A stretch of DNA of 64,000 nt from BOG-931 sp963761525 (lineage in GTDB: Bacteria > Pseudomonadota > Alphaproteobacteria > Rhizobiales > Xanthobacteraceae): the NCBI GenBank assembly GCA_963761525.1, contig CAVXHG010000008.1, positions 868,001 to 932,000 on the forward strand, in the 5' to 3' direction. Under the pieces are notes generated by a model, which did not search any database, had not been told where the DNA came from, and worked only from the letters and a program-made list of their open reading frames with translations. The number at the start of each line of letters is the position of its first letter. The first letter of the stretch is position 1. Position numbers and translations under genes: made by a program. This document shows, one piece after another, positions 9,209-17,349 of this stretch.

Positions 9209-9286
9209 ATGGGTAGAGGCATTCTTCTTTGGTTACTTGGCGTCCCAATCCCGATCATCATCCTTCTGGCGCTGTTTTCGCACTAA
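9209..9286 (+). CDS. 25-residue single-span membrane peptide
   Basis: A short ORF beginning MGRGILLWLLGV and ending LLALFSH, almost wholly one hydrophobic helix. It has a strong TAAGGAG ribosome site (9194-9200) that overlaps the stop codon of the preceding membrane-protein gene, so it is translationally well placed. Similar 20-30 residue peptides are often missed by gene finders. Function unknown. Confidence 0.6.
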   Translation: MGRGILLWLLGVPIPIIILLALFSH

Positions 9287-9419
9287 CGAACGGGAAGCGT
9301 CGTAAAAGCGACGCTTCTTATTTGAAAGCTAATTATTGGACAACTAAAGGCTCAAGGGAGCGGCATTTGATCCCTCGGGTCGCAATCAAACATCCAATCC
9401 AAATCTTGGGGCAAAAGTC

Positions 9420-9584
9420 ATGTCGATCGGAACTATTCTGCTTATCATCCTCGTCGTCATCCTGCTTGGCGGCTTTAGCGGCTTTGGCGGCGGTCCATTC
9501 TATGGGACCGGTTATTACGGCGGCGGCGGGCTCGGCCTTGTGATCGTGATCATTCTGATCCTCGTCCTGCTCGGCAGGCTTTGA
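9420..9584 (+). CDS. DUF3309 family small membrane protein
   Basis: A 54-residue protein beginning MSIGTILLIILVVILLGG, followed by a Gly/Tyr-rich middle and a second hydrophobic helix ending LVLLGRL. This two-helix, glycine-hinge pattern is the DUF3309 family, common in Rhizobiales and often stress-associated. It follows the 25-residue peptide by 133 bases. Confidence 0.85.
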   Translation: MSIGTILLIILVVILLGGFSGFGGGPFYGTGYYGGGGLGLVIVIILILVLLGRL

Positions 9585-9590
9585 GGGCGC

Positions 9591-9672
9591 CAGAGCATGA
9601 TCCGGAAAAAGCCTGCCCTCGGACTTGATCCGAGGGTGGACTTCCGGTTTTCCGAAAAGGATTAATGCTCCA
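9591..9672. repeat. Dispersed palindromic intergenic repeat, copy 2
   Basis: The block begins AGAGCATGATCCGGAAAAA and ends TTAATGCTCC, with an internal CTCGGACTTGATCCGAG hairpin and CCGGTTTTCCGAAAA. It is the best-preserved of three copies in the window (see 1565-1630 and 41184-41234). Confidence 0.75.
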
Positions 9673-9682
9673 ACTTGAATCT

Positions 9683-9720
9683 AGACTCTGATCCGATTCA
9701 ACTTGATCGGATCAGAGTCT
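9683..9720. other. Perfect 14-bp inverted repeat (hairpin)
   Basis: AGACTCTGATCCGA (9683-9696) and its exact complement TCGGATCAGAGTCT (9707-9720) flank a 10-base loop. No T-run follows, so it is not a classic terminator. It lies just after repeat copy 2 and 22 bases before a possible start of the DUF2252 gene, so it could be part of the repeat, an operator, or a leader structure. Confidence 0.6.
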
Positions 9721-9741
9721 TGGAACTGCAATCCGGGATCA

Positions 9742-10933
9742 ATGATAAAGCCAAAAGACCGCCAACAAATTCTTGTCCAGACGCGGAATCTTCAAGATGG
9801 CGGATTCCGCGCACGCCTATGTGCGCGGCAGCACCGTCAAATTCTACGAATGGCTGGAGAACAGTCGCGGCAAATTGCCGGAAGGCCCTCCGGTGTGGAT
9901 TTGCGGCGACTGTCATGTCGGCAATCTCGGTCCGCTGGCTGATGCGAAGGGCCGCGTTATGATCCAGATCAGAGACCTTGATCAGACGGTTATCGGCAAT
10001 CCAGTGCACGATTTGATCCGGTTGGGCCTGTCGCTTGCTTGCGCGGCTCGCGGCTCAGATCTACCCGGTGTAACGACTGCAAGAGTTCTTGAAGAGCTGA
10101 TTACGGGCTATCAATCGGCCTTGTCAGAGAATTTCGAGACAGAAAAAGATCGCTCCTATCGGCCTAGAGCTATTCAGCTCCTTCTCGAGCGGTCGACGCG
10201 GCGGCGGTGGCGACACCTGGCGGAGGAACGGCTCGACACCGTTAAGCCCACCATTCCGCTCGGCAAACGATTTTGGGCCCTGACGGCACAAGAACGAAAT
10301 GCCTTGCAGGAAATGTTCACTGGTGAATCCGTGCGGTCCGCGCTTACGGCGCTTCGGGGTCATGGCAACGATGATCCCGTCGAGGTGTTGGATGCCGCTT
10401 ATTGGTTGAAAGGGTGTAGCTCGCTCGGACGGCTCCGCTACGCCTCCTTGTTGCGCGTCGGCAAGGGCAAAGGTTCGAGCCTTTGCCTGGTCGACATAAA
10501 GGAGGGCGTGACAGCGGCCGCGCCCTGCGCGCCGAAAGTGGAAATGCCGAGAGACAATGCAATCCGCGTCGTGACGGGCGCCAAGGCGCTTTCTCCCAAT
10601 CTCGGATCTCGCATGATAGCCGCAAGGCTACTGGGAAAAGCAGTCGTCGTCCGGGAGCTGATGCCGCAAGACCTCAAGATCGAGATCAATCGGTTGACAC
10701 GGCAGGAGGCGATGAGCCTCGCGCGATATCTGGCCGGAGTTGTCGGCCGCGCTCATGGCCGCCAAATGAAATCGGCCGTGCGCCGGTCATGGTTGTCCGA
10801 TCTGTCAAAAAACCATAAGGCGGCCCTCGAAGCCCCATCCTGGTTGTGGTCGAGCGTCGTCGAGCTGATCGCTTTGCACGAAGCCGCTTATCTCGACCAC
10901 TGCCGACGATATGCACTGGCTGAGGCCGCCTGA
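9742..10933 (+). CDS. DUF2252 family protein (frame break near N-terminus)
   Basis: About 396 residues of DUF2252, a family distantly related to protein-kinase-like and aminoglycoside-phosphotransferase folds. Visible family blocks: 'HAYVRGSTVKFYEWL', 'ICGDCHVGNLGPL', 'IRDLDQTVIGNPVHDLIRL' (a catalytic-loop-like segment) and 'GRAHGRQM'. The uninterrupted frame starts at 9773, but the family N-terminus is found in another frame from ATG 9742 (MIKPKDRQQILVQTR), so a one-base shift near 9790 is likely. Biochemical role unknown. Confidence 0.82.
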
Positions 10934-10962
10934 AGCGTCGGCGATCCATCGTAAGGACGGCG

Positions 10963-11792
10963 CTACGCAGCATCGCTCTTTAAGCGGCCCTGCCGTTTCG
11001 CGGCCGTCATGATTTGCGGCAGCACGAATGGGGCGGCCGAGGCGGGTGCTTGACTTACCGCCGTTTCAATTCCGAATACGCGTTCGAGCATCGATGCGGT
11101 GATGGTTTGCTCGGAGGTTCCGTCACAGTCGATTTTTCCGCGATTGAGCACCACGACGCGCTGTGCAAATAGCGACGCCAGATTTAAATCATGGAAAATA
11201 GCGATAACGAGCGCGCCCTGCTTTACGCGACGCGTTACGGCTTCCACCATTCCAAGCTGATGATGAAGATCAAGGCTTGCGGTCGGTTCGTCGAGAAGCA
11301 GGATGCCACAGCCACCGCGCTGTTGGCCGTCGGTGAGTTGCACGAGGACTTCTCGCAAAATGCGCCCGTTGTTGCTCGCCGCCGGACAACGTTGGGATCG
11401 CGCGATCCGCCAAATCGTGGAGACCCAGCTCTCCCAGCACTGACTCGACCAACAGCTCGGATTTCGCGGTCGCGTCCGTGCCTGACGCCCATGTGCACGA
11501 CTTCGGAAACCGTGAACGGAAAGGTCATGCTGGTCTGTTGCGACAACACCGCGCGATTTGTTGCGAGAAGCTGCGGCGAATAAGAGGTCAGTTTTCGCCC
11601 GTTGAGGGCAACGTGCCCCGAATGCGGTGCGATTTCCCCAGCCAGCACGCGAATAAACGTCGATTTTCCCGCTCCGTTAGGTCCGATCAACGCGACGGCC
11701 TGGCCCGGATCGAACGACAAGCTTACGCCGTCGAGAAGACGCTTGGGTCCGGCACGCACGGATACGGCTGCGGTCTCGAACATCGCGCTCAT
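10963..11792 (-). CDS. hmuV: Hemin ABC transporter ATP-binding protein HmuV (frameshifted)
   Basis: The ATPase that drives haem import through HmuU. Walker A (GPNGAGKST) is at residues 37-45. The ABC signature LSGGEQQR lies in a second frame (around 11370-11400) and Walker B (GILLLDEPT) plus 'HDLNLASLFAQR' in a third. Two indels (about 11300-11360 and 11420-11450) therefore split a gene of about 275 residues. All catalytic motifs are present, so sequencing error is as likely as decay. The start overlaps the hmuU stop by 4 bases. Confidence 0.85.
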
Positions 11793-12880
11793 GACGCGAC
11801 CAGCGAACGCCGTCTTAAAAGCAGTGCGAGAAACAATGGTGCGCCGATTATCGCAGTGACGATGCCGATCGGCAGCTCCGCAGGTGCCGCTATGGTCCGT
11901 GCAAAGGTGTCAGCGCAGAGCAGGAGGATTGCGCCACAGCAGGCCGAAGCGGGCAGCAGCAGGCGGTGACCCGGGCCAATGACGAGGCGGAGCAGATGCG
12001 GAACGATGATGCCGACGAAGCCGATGACGCCGGAGACAGAGACCGCGGCACCCGCCGCGCACGCGACCATGACGATCAGAAGCCGTTTCAGTCTTTCGAC
12101 CGCGATTCCCATGTGAAAGGCTTCGGCTTCGCCAAGCACCAGGAGATCGAGTCCACGCCCGATAAAGGCAGAACAGATCAGAACAAAAACAAGAAAGGGC
12201 GCGATCGCCAATATCTTCGGCCAAGTTGCGCCTGCAATGGAGCCCAGCATCCAGAATGTGATGTCGCGAAGTTGCCGGTCGTCGGCGAGGAAAACCAGAA
12301 GGCCGGTGCCGGCGCTGGCAAGTGCTCCCAGCGCCAGGCCGGCCAGTAACATTGTGGCGATCGAAGTCCGGCTTCGCCAGGTCGCGATGCGATAGAGTAG
12401 AGAAGTAGTCACGAGCGCGCCGAGAAACGCCGCGACAGGTAACAGGAAGGGTGAGTTCGTCACTGCATTCGGCAGGAATTTGTCGCCGGCCACGATAATG
12501 CTTGCAGCCGCGAGGCCTGCTCCGGCTGAAACGCCGACGAGACCCGGATCTGCGAGCGGGTTGCGGAAGAGCCCCTGCATAACAGTGCCGGCTGCGGCCA
12601 GCAGCGCCCCAACAAGTGACGCGAGGACAACCCGCGGCAACCGGATCGAAAGCAAGATGAGTTGATCGCGCGTTTCCGCCACCGAGCCGGCGCCATGCGA
12701 GAACAAGGCCGACACAACCCGGCTCAAGGATATGTTTGCCGCCCCAACCGACGCCGAAATTGCAGCCGCGGCGACGAGCAGCGTCGCGAGGACGAGCATC
12801 ACCACGAGCGAATAAATCGATCGGCGCGAGGTCGTACTGCCTTTGGCGTTATCCGGCAAAGCGACGATCATTGATCGCAT
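11789..12880 (-). CDS. hmuU: Hemin ABC transporter permease HmuU
   Basis: A 363-residue FecCD-family inner-membrane permease with about ten helices. Family signatures include 'LSIRLPRVVLASLVGALLAAAGTVMQGLFRNPLADPGLVGVSAGAG' region features (quoted in part: RLPRVVLA, NPLADPGL) and 'GVIGFVGIIVPHLLRL'. It forms the channel for haem with HmuV and receives it from HmuT. It overlaps hmuT by 13 bases and hmuV by 4, so it is translated as part of the hemP-hmuTUV operon. Confidence 0.93.
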   Translation of the reverse strand: MRSMIVALPDNAKGSTTSRRSIYSLVVMLVLATLLVAAAAISASVGAANISLSRVVSALFSHGAGSVAETRDQLILLSIRLPRVVLASLVGALLAAAGTVMQGLFRNPLADPGLVGVSAGAGLAAASIIVAGDKFLPNAVTNSPFLLPVAAFLGALVTTSLLYRIATWRSRTSIATMLLAGLALGALASAGTGLLVFLADDRQLRDITFWMLGSIAGATWPKILAIAPFLVFVLICSAFIGRGLDLLVLGEAEAFHMGIAVERLKRLLIVMVACAAGAAVSVSGVIGFVGIIVPHLLRLVIGPGHRLLLPASACCGAILLLCADTFARTIAAPAELPIGIVTAIIGAPLFLALLLRRRSLVAS

Positions 12881-13848
12881 GAGGAAGCGTTCGAGCCTTG
12901 CTCTGACGGAAGATTGTCGAGCGCGATTGCTGGATAAAGGCGCGCGGCAAGATCCCGTGCAGCACGCACGGTACGCGGGCCAAACCCAAGCAGATAAAGC
13001 CCATCCATCGAGATGAAGGTTTTGCTTTCGGCGGCAGGAGTTAGTGCCAGGCCGGGCTCGGAGAATACCGCGTCAGCGGACATACTATGTTCGCCACGAT
13101 CCATGGCGAGGACGGCTTCCGGCTTGGCGGCCACAATGGATTCGTCATCGACCGGCTTGTAGCCGTCGAAGTCTTCGAACGCATTGGTTGCACCGGCCAT
13201 CGCGATAATGCCGTCAGCTGCGGTTTTACGGCCGGCCATCATCGGGTGGCCATTGGCCAGCGAAAGAATGAATGCGACCTTGGCGCGCCGGCGGTTTTTT
13301 GCCCGCGCGGCATCCAGGGCTGTCATGTCGTTTCGCACTTTCTCGGCGAGACACGCGCCGCGTTGCGGCACGCCGACATCCGCAGAGATCACGCCGATCT
13401 TGTCGATGACGCCATTGGCGCTGAAGGTGTCAGGAACGGTCACGAAGGGGACCTTGGCCTGCTGCAGAACGTCAATCGCCTCTTTCGGTCCAGAGCCTTC
13501 GATGGCGAGAATAAGGGTCGGCGACAAAGCGAGTACGCCCTCCGCGGAGAGCTGGCGCATATAGCCGACATTCGGTTTGTCCTTCATCGCGTTCGGCGGA
13601 TAAAGGCTGGTCGTATCGACGGCAACGATGCGCTGTTGCAGACCGAGTGCGTAGAGGATTTCCGTTACCGACCCGCCTATGGAGACGATGCGGCTTGAAT
13701 CATATGCCGCTGCAGGACCAGACGCGGCGCCGGAGCTTGCGTCTGCGCTGCGGCCGGGGGCCGGGGCAATCAAAAGAAGCAACAACGCCGTCAGCGGCGC
13801 GAACGTTACAGGACCCGGGTGCCGGTACATGTGACGGTACATGCGCAT
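12868..13848 (-). CDS. hmuT: Periplasmic hemin-binding protein HmuT
   Basis: A 326-residue cluster-A periplasmic binding protein. An N-terminal export signal (hydrophobic about residues 15-30, ending GRSA) is followed by 'RIVSIGGSVTEILYALGL', the hallmark start of HmuT/BtuF-like proteins. It binds haem delivered by the TonB receptor HmuR and hands it to HmuUV. It begins 7 bases after hemP. Several nearby in-frame ATGs make the first residues uncertain. Confidence 0.92.
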   Translation of the reverse strand: MRMYRHMYRHPGPVTFAPLTALLLLLIAPAPGRSADASSGAASGPAAAYDSSRIVSIGGSVTEILYALGLQQRIVAVDTTSLYPPNAMKDKPNVGYMRQLSAEGVLALSPTLILAIEGSGPKEAIDVLQQAKVPFVTVPDTFSANGVIDKIGVISADVGVPQRGACLAEKVRNDMTALDAARAKNRRRAKVAFILSLANGHPMMAGRKTAADGIIAMAGATNAFEDFDGYKPVDDESIVAAKPEAVLAMDRGEHSMSADAVFSEPGLALTPAAESKTFISMDGLYLLGFGPRTVRAARDLAARLYPAIALDNLPSEQGSNASSCDQ

Positions 13849-13855
13849 CGCTGCC

Positions 13856-14065
13856 TTACTTGGTGAGGATGAGTTTGTTCTGTGCTGTCAGCCGCAGACG
13901 ATAGATGTCGCGGCCATGCAAAATGACGACGTCGCGCGTGCCCAGGAAAATCTCCCGGCTGTCCATACGATTATCGATGACTGTTATTTGGCGGCGGAGA
14001 CCTTGAGTTATCGGCACCTCCTCGCCTTTATTCGCCGCTTCTTCTTTGTCGCCCGGTTGATTCAT
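13856..14065 (-). CDS. hemP: Hemin uptake protein HemP/HmuP
   Basis: A 69-residue small protein matching HemP: the conserved C-terminal block is 'GRDIYRLRLTAQNKLILTK' preceded by 'REIFLGTRDVVILHG'. In Bradyrhizobium HmuP is reported as a coactivator needed, with Irr, for expression of the haem receptor. It is the first gene of the hmuTUV operon and diverges from hmuR, which fits that role. Confidence 0.92.
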   Translation of the reverse strand: MNQPGDKEEAANKGEEVPITQGLRRQITVIDNRMDSREIFLGTRDVVILHGRDIYRLRLTAQNKLILTK

Positions 14066-14154
14066 CTCATTTAAACCTGCAATCGACCATGTATTCGATG
14101 GTGATACTTGCTACATTGAAACGATTTTAAACTTGATTTCTTCAGTTGTCGTCA

Positions 14155-14172
14155 GTTTAGAAGCGGTTTAAT
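14155..14172. promoter_or_regulatory. Candidate iron control element (Irr/ICE-like) between hemP and hmuR
   Basis: GTTTAGAAGCGGTTTAAT lies in the AT-rich divergent region. Its left half TTTAGAA matches the half-site of the rhizobial iron control element; the right half is degenerate. Position between hemP and hmuR is that expected for Irr control. The match is by eye only. Confidence 0.4.
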
Positions 14173-14188
14173 CTTCGTTTTCAAAGTA

Positions 14189-14217
14189 TTGACAGCAGTA
14201 ATACCTTTACTTATCGA
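14189..14217 (+). promoter_or_regulatory. Candidate hmuR promoter
   Basis: TTGACA at 14189-14194, 17-base spacer, then TATCGA at 14212-14217 (a weak -10). It gives a leader of about 117 bases before the hmuR start at 14341. The weak -10 would suit a promoter needing activation. Confidence 0.45.
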
Positions 14218-14340
14218 TATCAACATTCGCCCTGGTCGTGCAGCTATGCGTTGCGTGTCCCGGGGCCGGCCCAGCCAGCAAGCCCCCGCATCATTCGCGG
14301 CAGCCCGCCAGCCCCGGCCAAATCGGGGTTGGGGGTTGGA

Positions 14341-16848
14341 ATGTCTCGGTCTGGTAGCTGGTTACTCGCGTGTCTTGCCGCGGGTGTTTTCGCAATCGGT
14401 AGCGGCGTCTTGAGCGTACGCGCGCAAACCGCGCCTATGGATCAAGGGACCACGCAAGATCAAACAAACCAATCGCTTCCACCTGTAAAAATTGATGCTC
14501 CACCGGCACGCAAGCGTCATGCAGCTTCGAAGCCGACCCAGACTCAGGGTCCTCGTCAGGTTCGTCGCCAGCCGAAGCCCGCTCCCACGAACGAACCGAC
14601 GACGAGCGTGGCAAGCAAGACTTCAGAACCCGTCATCAACACGCTTGCCCCGGTCAGTGTGCTGCGGCCGGAACAGATCCAACGGACGCAGCCGCAACGG
14701 CTATCCGACGTCCTTGCGGGCTTGCCCAGCGTTTCGGCTCCGGAGCGCGGTGACGATCCGGGATCGTCGATCAATATCCGCGGCATGCAGGATTTCGGCC
14801 GCGTGGCGACGCTCGTCGACGGTGTGCCACAGGATTTCCAGCGCTCGGGTCATTTTGCGAACGGACAATTCTATCTCGATCCTGAGCTGGTCGACAGTGT
14901 CGACATCGCGCGCGGGCCGGTCGCCAACATCTTCGGTTCGGGTGCAATCGGCGGCGTCGCTGCGTTCCAGACCAAGGATCTCGACAGCATCCTGCTGCCG
15001 GGCGAAATCGCCGCGATACAAAGCCATGCCATGTATGGCTCGAACGGTAACGAGTGGCTGGCTTCCACCTTCGGAGGCGCGCGCGGCGCCGAGGGCGATA
15101 TTTTCATCGGCGGCGTTTATCGCGACAGCGGTAGTTACACGTCGGGAAGCGGTACGCTGAATTCCCTCCAGTGCGTTTCCAATTGCGGCGGTTGGCCGAC
15201 CACCACGATTCCCGGCGACAGCACCGTGCCCAACACCGGCAACCAGACCGAATCCGGCATGGCCAAACTGACCGTGCGGCCGGGCGAGGGACAGCAGATC
15301 AAGCTCACTGCGATCAGCTACAATAGTGATTACAATTTCGGGCAGACGACTGGGGTGGGGACCACGATCCCGGGCATTGGCGTTTTTAGCGATAACGTCA
15401 AGAACCAGACGGTCAACGCGCAATACACGTTCAAGAGTCCGGAAAGTCCGCTCGTTGATCTCAATAGCAACGTGTACTGGGGTCAGACGCTGGTCCATGA
15501 AACCGTCGTGGTCCCTTACGTCGATCCTAACGGTGGCGGGCCGGGGGTGCCGGTCGATTTCAGTGGCCCCCCTGGCACCACCAGCAGCTACATGCTCAAC
15601 ACCACCGGCTTTAATGCCAACAACACGTCGCGCTTCGACACTGGTCCCTGGAGTCACGCGGTGACCTACGGTCTCGACTTCAACAACGATGCCATGAATA
15701 CCGGCACTGAGTGCGCATCGGATCAACTCATCAACGGGGCCTGTAACATCGGCCTGACACCAGGCGGTCATCGCAACACTTACGGCGGCTTTGTCGAGTG
15801 GAAAGCCAATTATTCAACCTGGTTCGAGATGATTAATGCCGTCCGCTATGATGGCTTTTCTCTCGACGGCGCCGGGTCTTCCGAATCCGGGAACCGGTTG
15901 TCGCCGAAAACGACCATTGGCATCACGCCAATTCCCGGTTTTCAACCCTATGTGAGCTATGCCGAAGGCTACCGTGCCCCGGCTGTGACCGAAGCGTTTA
16001 TCGCCGGATTCCATCCAGGAGGTTTCGCTTATTTCGAGCCCAATCCAAACCTCCGGCCCGAAATCGGCAAGACCGAAGAAATCGGCATCAATCTCAAATA
16101 CGACAACGTCTTTGCGCCCGGTGACAAGATTTGCGCGAAGATCAACGCGTTCAGAAACGACATCACCGACTATATCGATCAAGTCATGGATTTTTCCGGA
16201 GTTGGTGCGCCGTCGCCGTTATGCATGCAGGCGGGGTTCGGTAATCCTTGCCTTCAGTATCAGAATATCGGCAACGCCCGGATCGAAGGCGTTGAGTTCG
16301 AGGCCAATTATGATGCGGGTCGGTGGTTCGCCGGCCTTTCCGGTCAGCATCTCAGCGGCAAGACCCTGACGAGCGATCCCGCGGTGGTTGGCGCCGGCAC
16401 CTGCGCCACCGCACCAACTTCCGTCGGCTGCGCCGGTGCACCGCTTGCAAGCGTTCCGCCCGATCAGATCAGTCTTCTGCTTGGGGCGCGCTTGCTCGAC
16501 AAAAAATTGAACCTTGCCGTGCGATGGACCGCGGTCGCGGCAAAGCCACTCAGCCAAATTCCGACAACAACCAATTTTGATACCGGCGCTGCGATTGTGG
16601 TCCCGATGTTCGATGCCACAAATAGCTACAATCTGGTCAGTCTTTATGCCAGCTATCAGGTAACGCCGGCGCTGTTGACTGCCTTTTCGGTCGAAAACCT
16701 ACTGAACGAGAACTACACGCGATATATGTGCTGCAGCACGCAGGCAGGCTATGTCGTGGCAAGCCCCGGCATAACCTTCAAAGGGTCGCTGACGTATCGC
16801 TTTGGAATTAAAGATAGCGAAGCTGCGACCAAGGACAAGAGAAGCTGA
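14341..16848 (+). CDS. hmuR: TonB-dependent haem/haemoglobin receptor HmuR
   Basis: An 835-residue outer-membrane receptor that brings haem into the periplasm. A signal peptide (residues 1-30, ending VRAQ) is followed by a long Pro/Lys/Thr-rich linker, the plug domain ('DVLAGLPSVSAPERGDD', 'INIRGMQDFGRVATLVDGV') and a beta-barrel. The haem-receptor signatures YRAP (in AEGYRAPAV) and NPNL (in EPNPNLRPE) are both present, and the protein ends in an aromatic-containing beta strand (LTYRFGIKD) with a short tail. The start at 14341 is preferred over 14251 because it gives a proper signal peptide. Confidence 0.93.
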   Translation: MSRSGSWLLACLAAGVFAIGSGVLSVRAQTAPMDQGTTQDQTNQSLPPVKIDAPPARKRHAASKPTQTQGPRQVRRQPKPAPTNEPTTSVASKTSEPVINTLAPVSVLRPEQIQRTQPQRLSDVLAGLPSVSAPERGDDPGSSINIRGMQDFGRVATLVDGVPQDFQRSGHFANGQFYLDPELVDSVDIARGPVANIFGSGAIGGVAAFQTKDLDSILLPGEIAAIQSHAMYGSNGNEWLASTFGGARGAEGDIFIGGVYRDSGSYTSGSGTLNSLQCVSNCGGWPTTTIPGDSTVPNTGNQTESGMAKLTVRPGEGQQIKLTAISYNSDYNFGQTTGVGTTIPGIGVFSDNVKNQTVNAQYTFKSPESPLVDLNSNVYWGQTLVHETVVVPYVDPNGGGPGVPVDFSGPPGTTSSYMLNTTGFNANNTSRFDTGPWSHAVTYGLDFNNDAMNTGTECASDQLINGACNIGLTPGGHRNTYGGFVEWKANYSTWFEMINAVRYDGFSLDGAGSSESGNRLSPKTTIGITPIPGFQPYVSYAEGYRAPAVTEAFIAGFHPGGFAYFEPNPNLRPEIGKTEEIGINLKYDNVFAPGDKICAKINAFRNDITDYIDQVMDFSGVGAPSPLCMQAGFGNPCLQYQNIGNARIEGVEFEANYDAGRWFAGLSGQHLSGKTLTSDPAVVGAGTCATAPTSVGCAGAPLASVPPDQISLLLGARLLDKKLNLAVRWTAVAAKPLSQIPTTTNFDTGAAIVVPMFDATNSYNLVSLYASYQVTPALLTAFSVENLLNENYTRYMCCSTQAGYVVASPGITFKGSLTYRFGIKDSEAATKDKRS

Positions 16849-16871
16849 CGACCTACAACAGGAGACGAAGA

Positions 16872-17207
16872 ATGTTCATCGCCATGAACCGCTTTCGCGT
16901 AACGAAAGGTTCCGAAGAGGCTTTCGAGAAAGTCTGGCTGAGCCGCGACACTCATCTCGATCGCGTCCCCGGCTTTGTCGAGTTTCATCTGCTCAAGGGG
17001 CCGGAGGCGGAAGACCATACGCTCTATGCCTCACATACCGTGTGGCAGAACAAGGCCACTTTCGAAGCATGGACCAAGTCACCGGAGTTCCGTGCCGCGC
17101 ACGCGCGCGCCGGCAGCGAATCCACCGGCGCGCTTTATTTGGATCATCCGAAATTCGAGGGCTTTGAAGTGCGTCAAACAGTGGCGCCAAAAGCGGCGGT
17201 CGCTTAA
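16872..17207 (+). CDS. hmuQ: Haem-degrading monooxygenase HmuQ/HmuD (IsdG-like)
   Basis: A 111-residue ABM-fold protein of the IsdG/HmuQ type, which opens haem to release iron in the cytoplasm. It keeps the IsdG-type catalytic set by eye: Asn in 'AMNRFRV', Trp in 'SHTVWQNKATFEAW', and His in 'EFRAAHARAG'. It follows hmuR by 23 bases with a GGAGACGAAG site, so it is cotranscribed with the receptor. HmuQ and HmuD were characterised in Bradyrhizobium japonicum; I cannot say which of the two this is. Confidence 0.88.
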   Translation: MFIAMNRFRVTKGSEEAFEKVWLSRDTHLDRVPGFVEFHLLKGPEAEDHTLYASHTVWQNKATFEAWTKSPEFRAAHARAGSESTGALYLDHPKFEGFEVRQTVAPKAAVA

Positions 17208-17349
17208 CCCATCGCGCACCCAGCGACCGGGCGGCGTCGATAGCGTGCCAGGAAGGCCGCGTATTATCACCGCCCGGACCGCTCCACCCCTAAGTATGCA
17301 CATTTATTGACAACGTCATACCGCCCCTGCATTAAACCGGGGGGTGGTT

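Noticed and set aside
14701..15771. 356-codon minus-strand frame
   Set aside because: Antisense shadow of hmuR, whose receptor motifs are clear on the plus strand.
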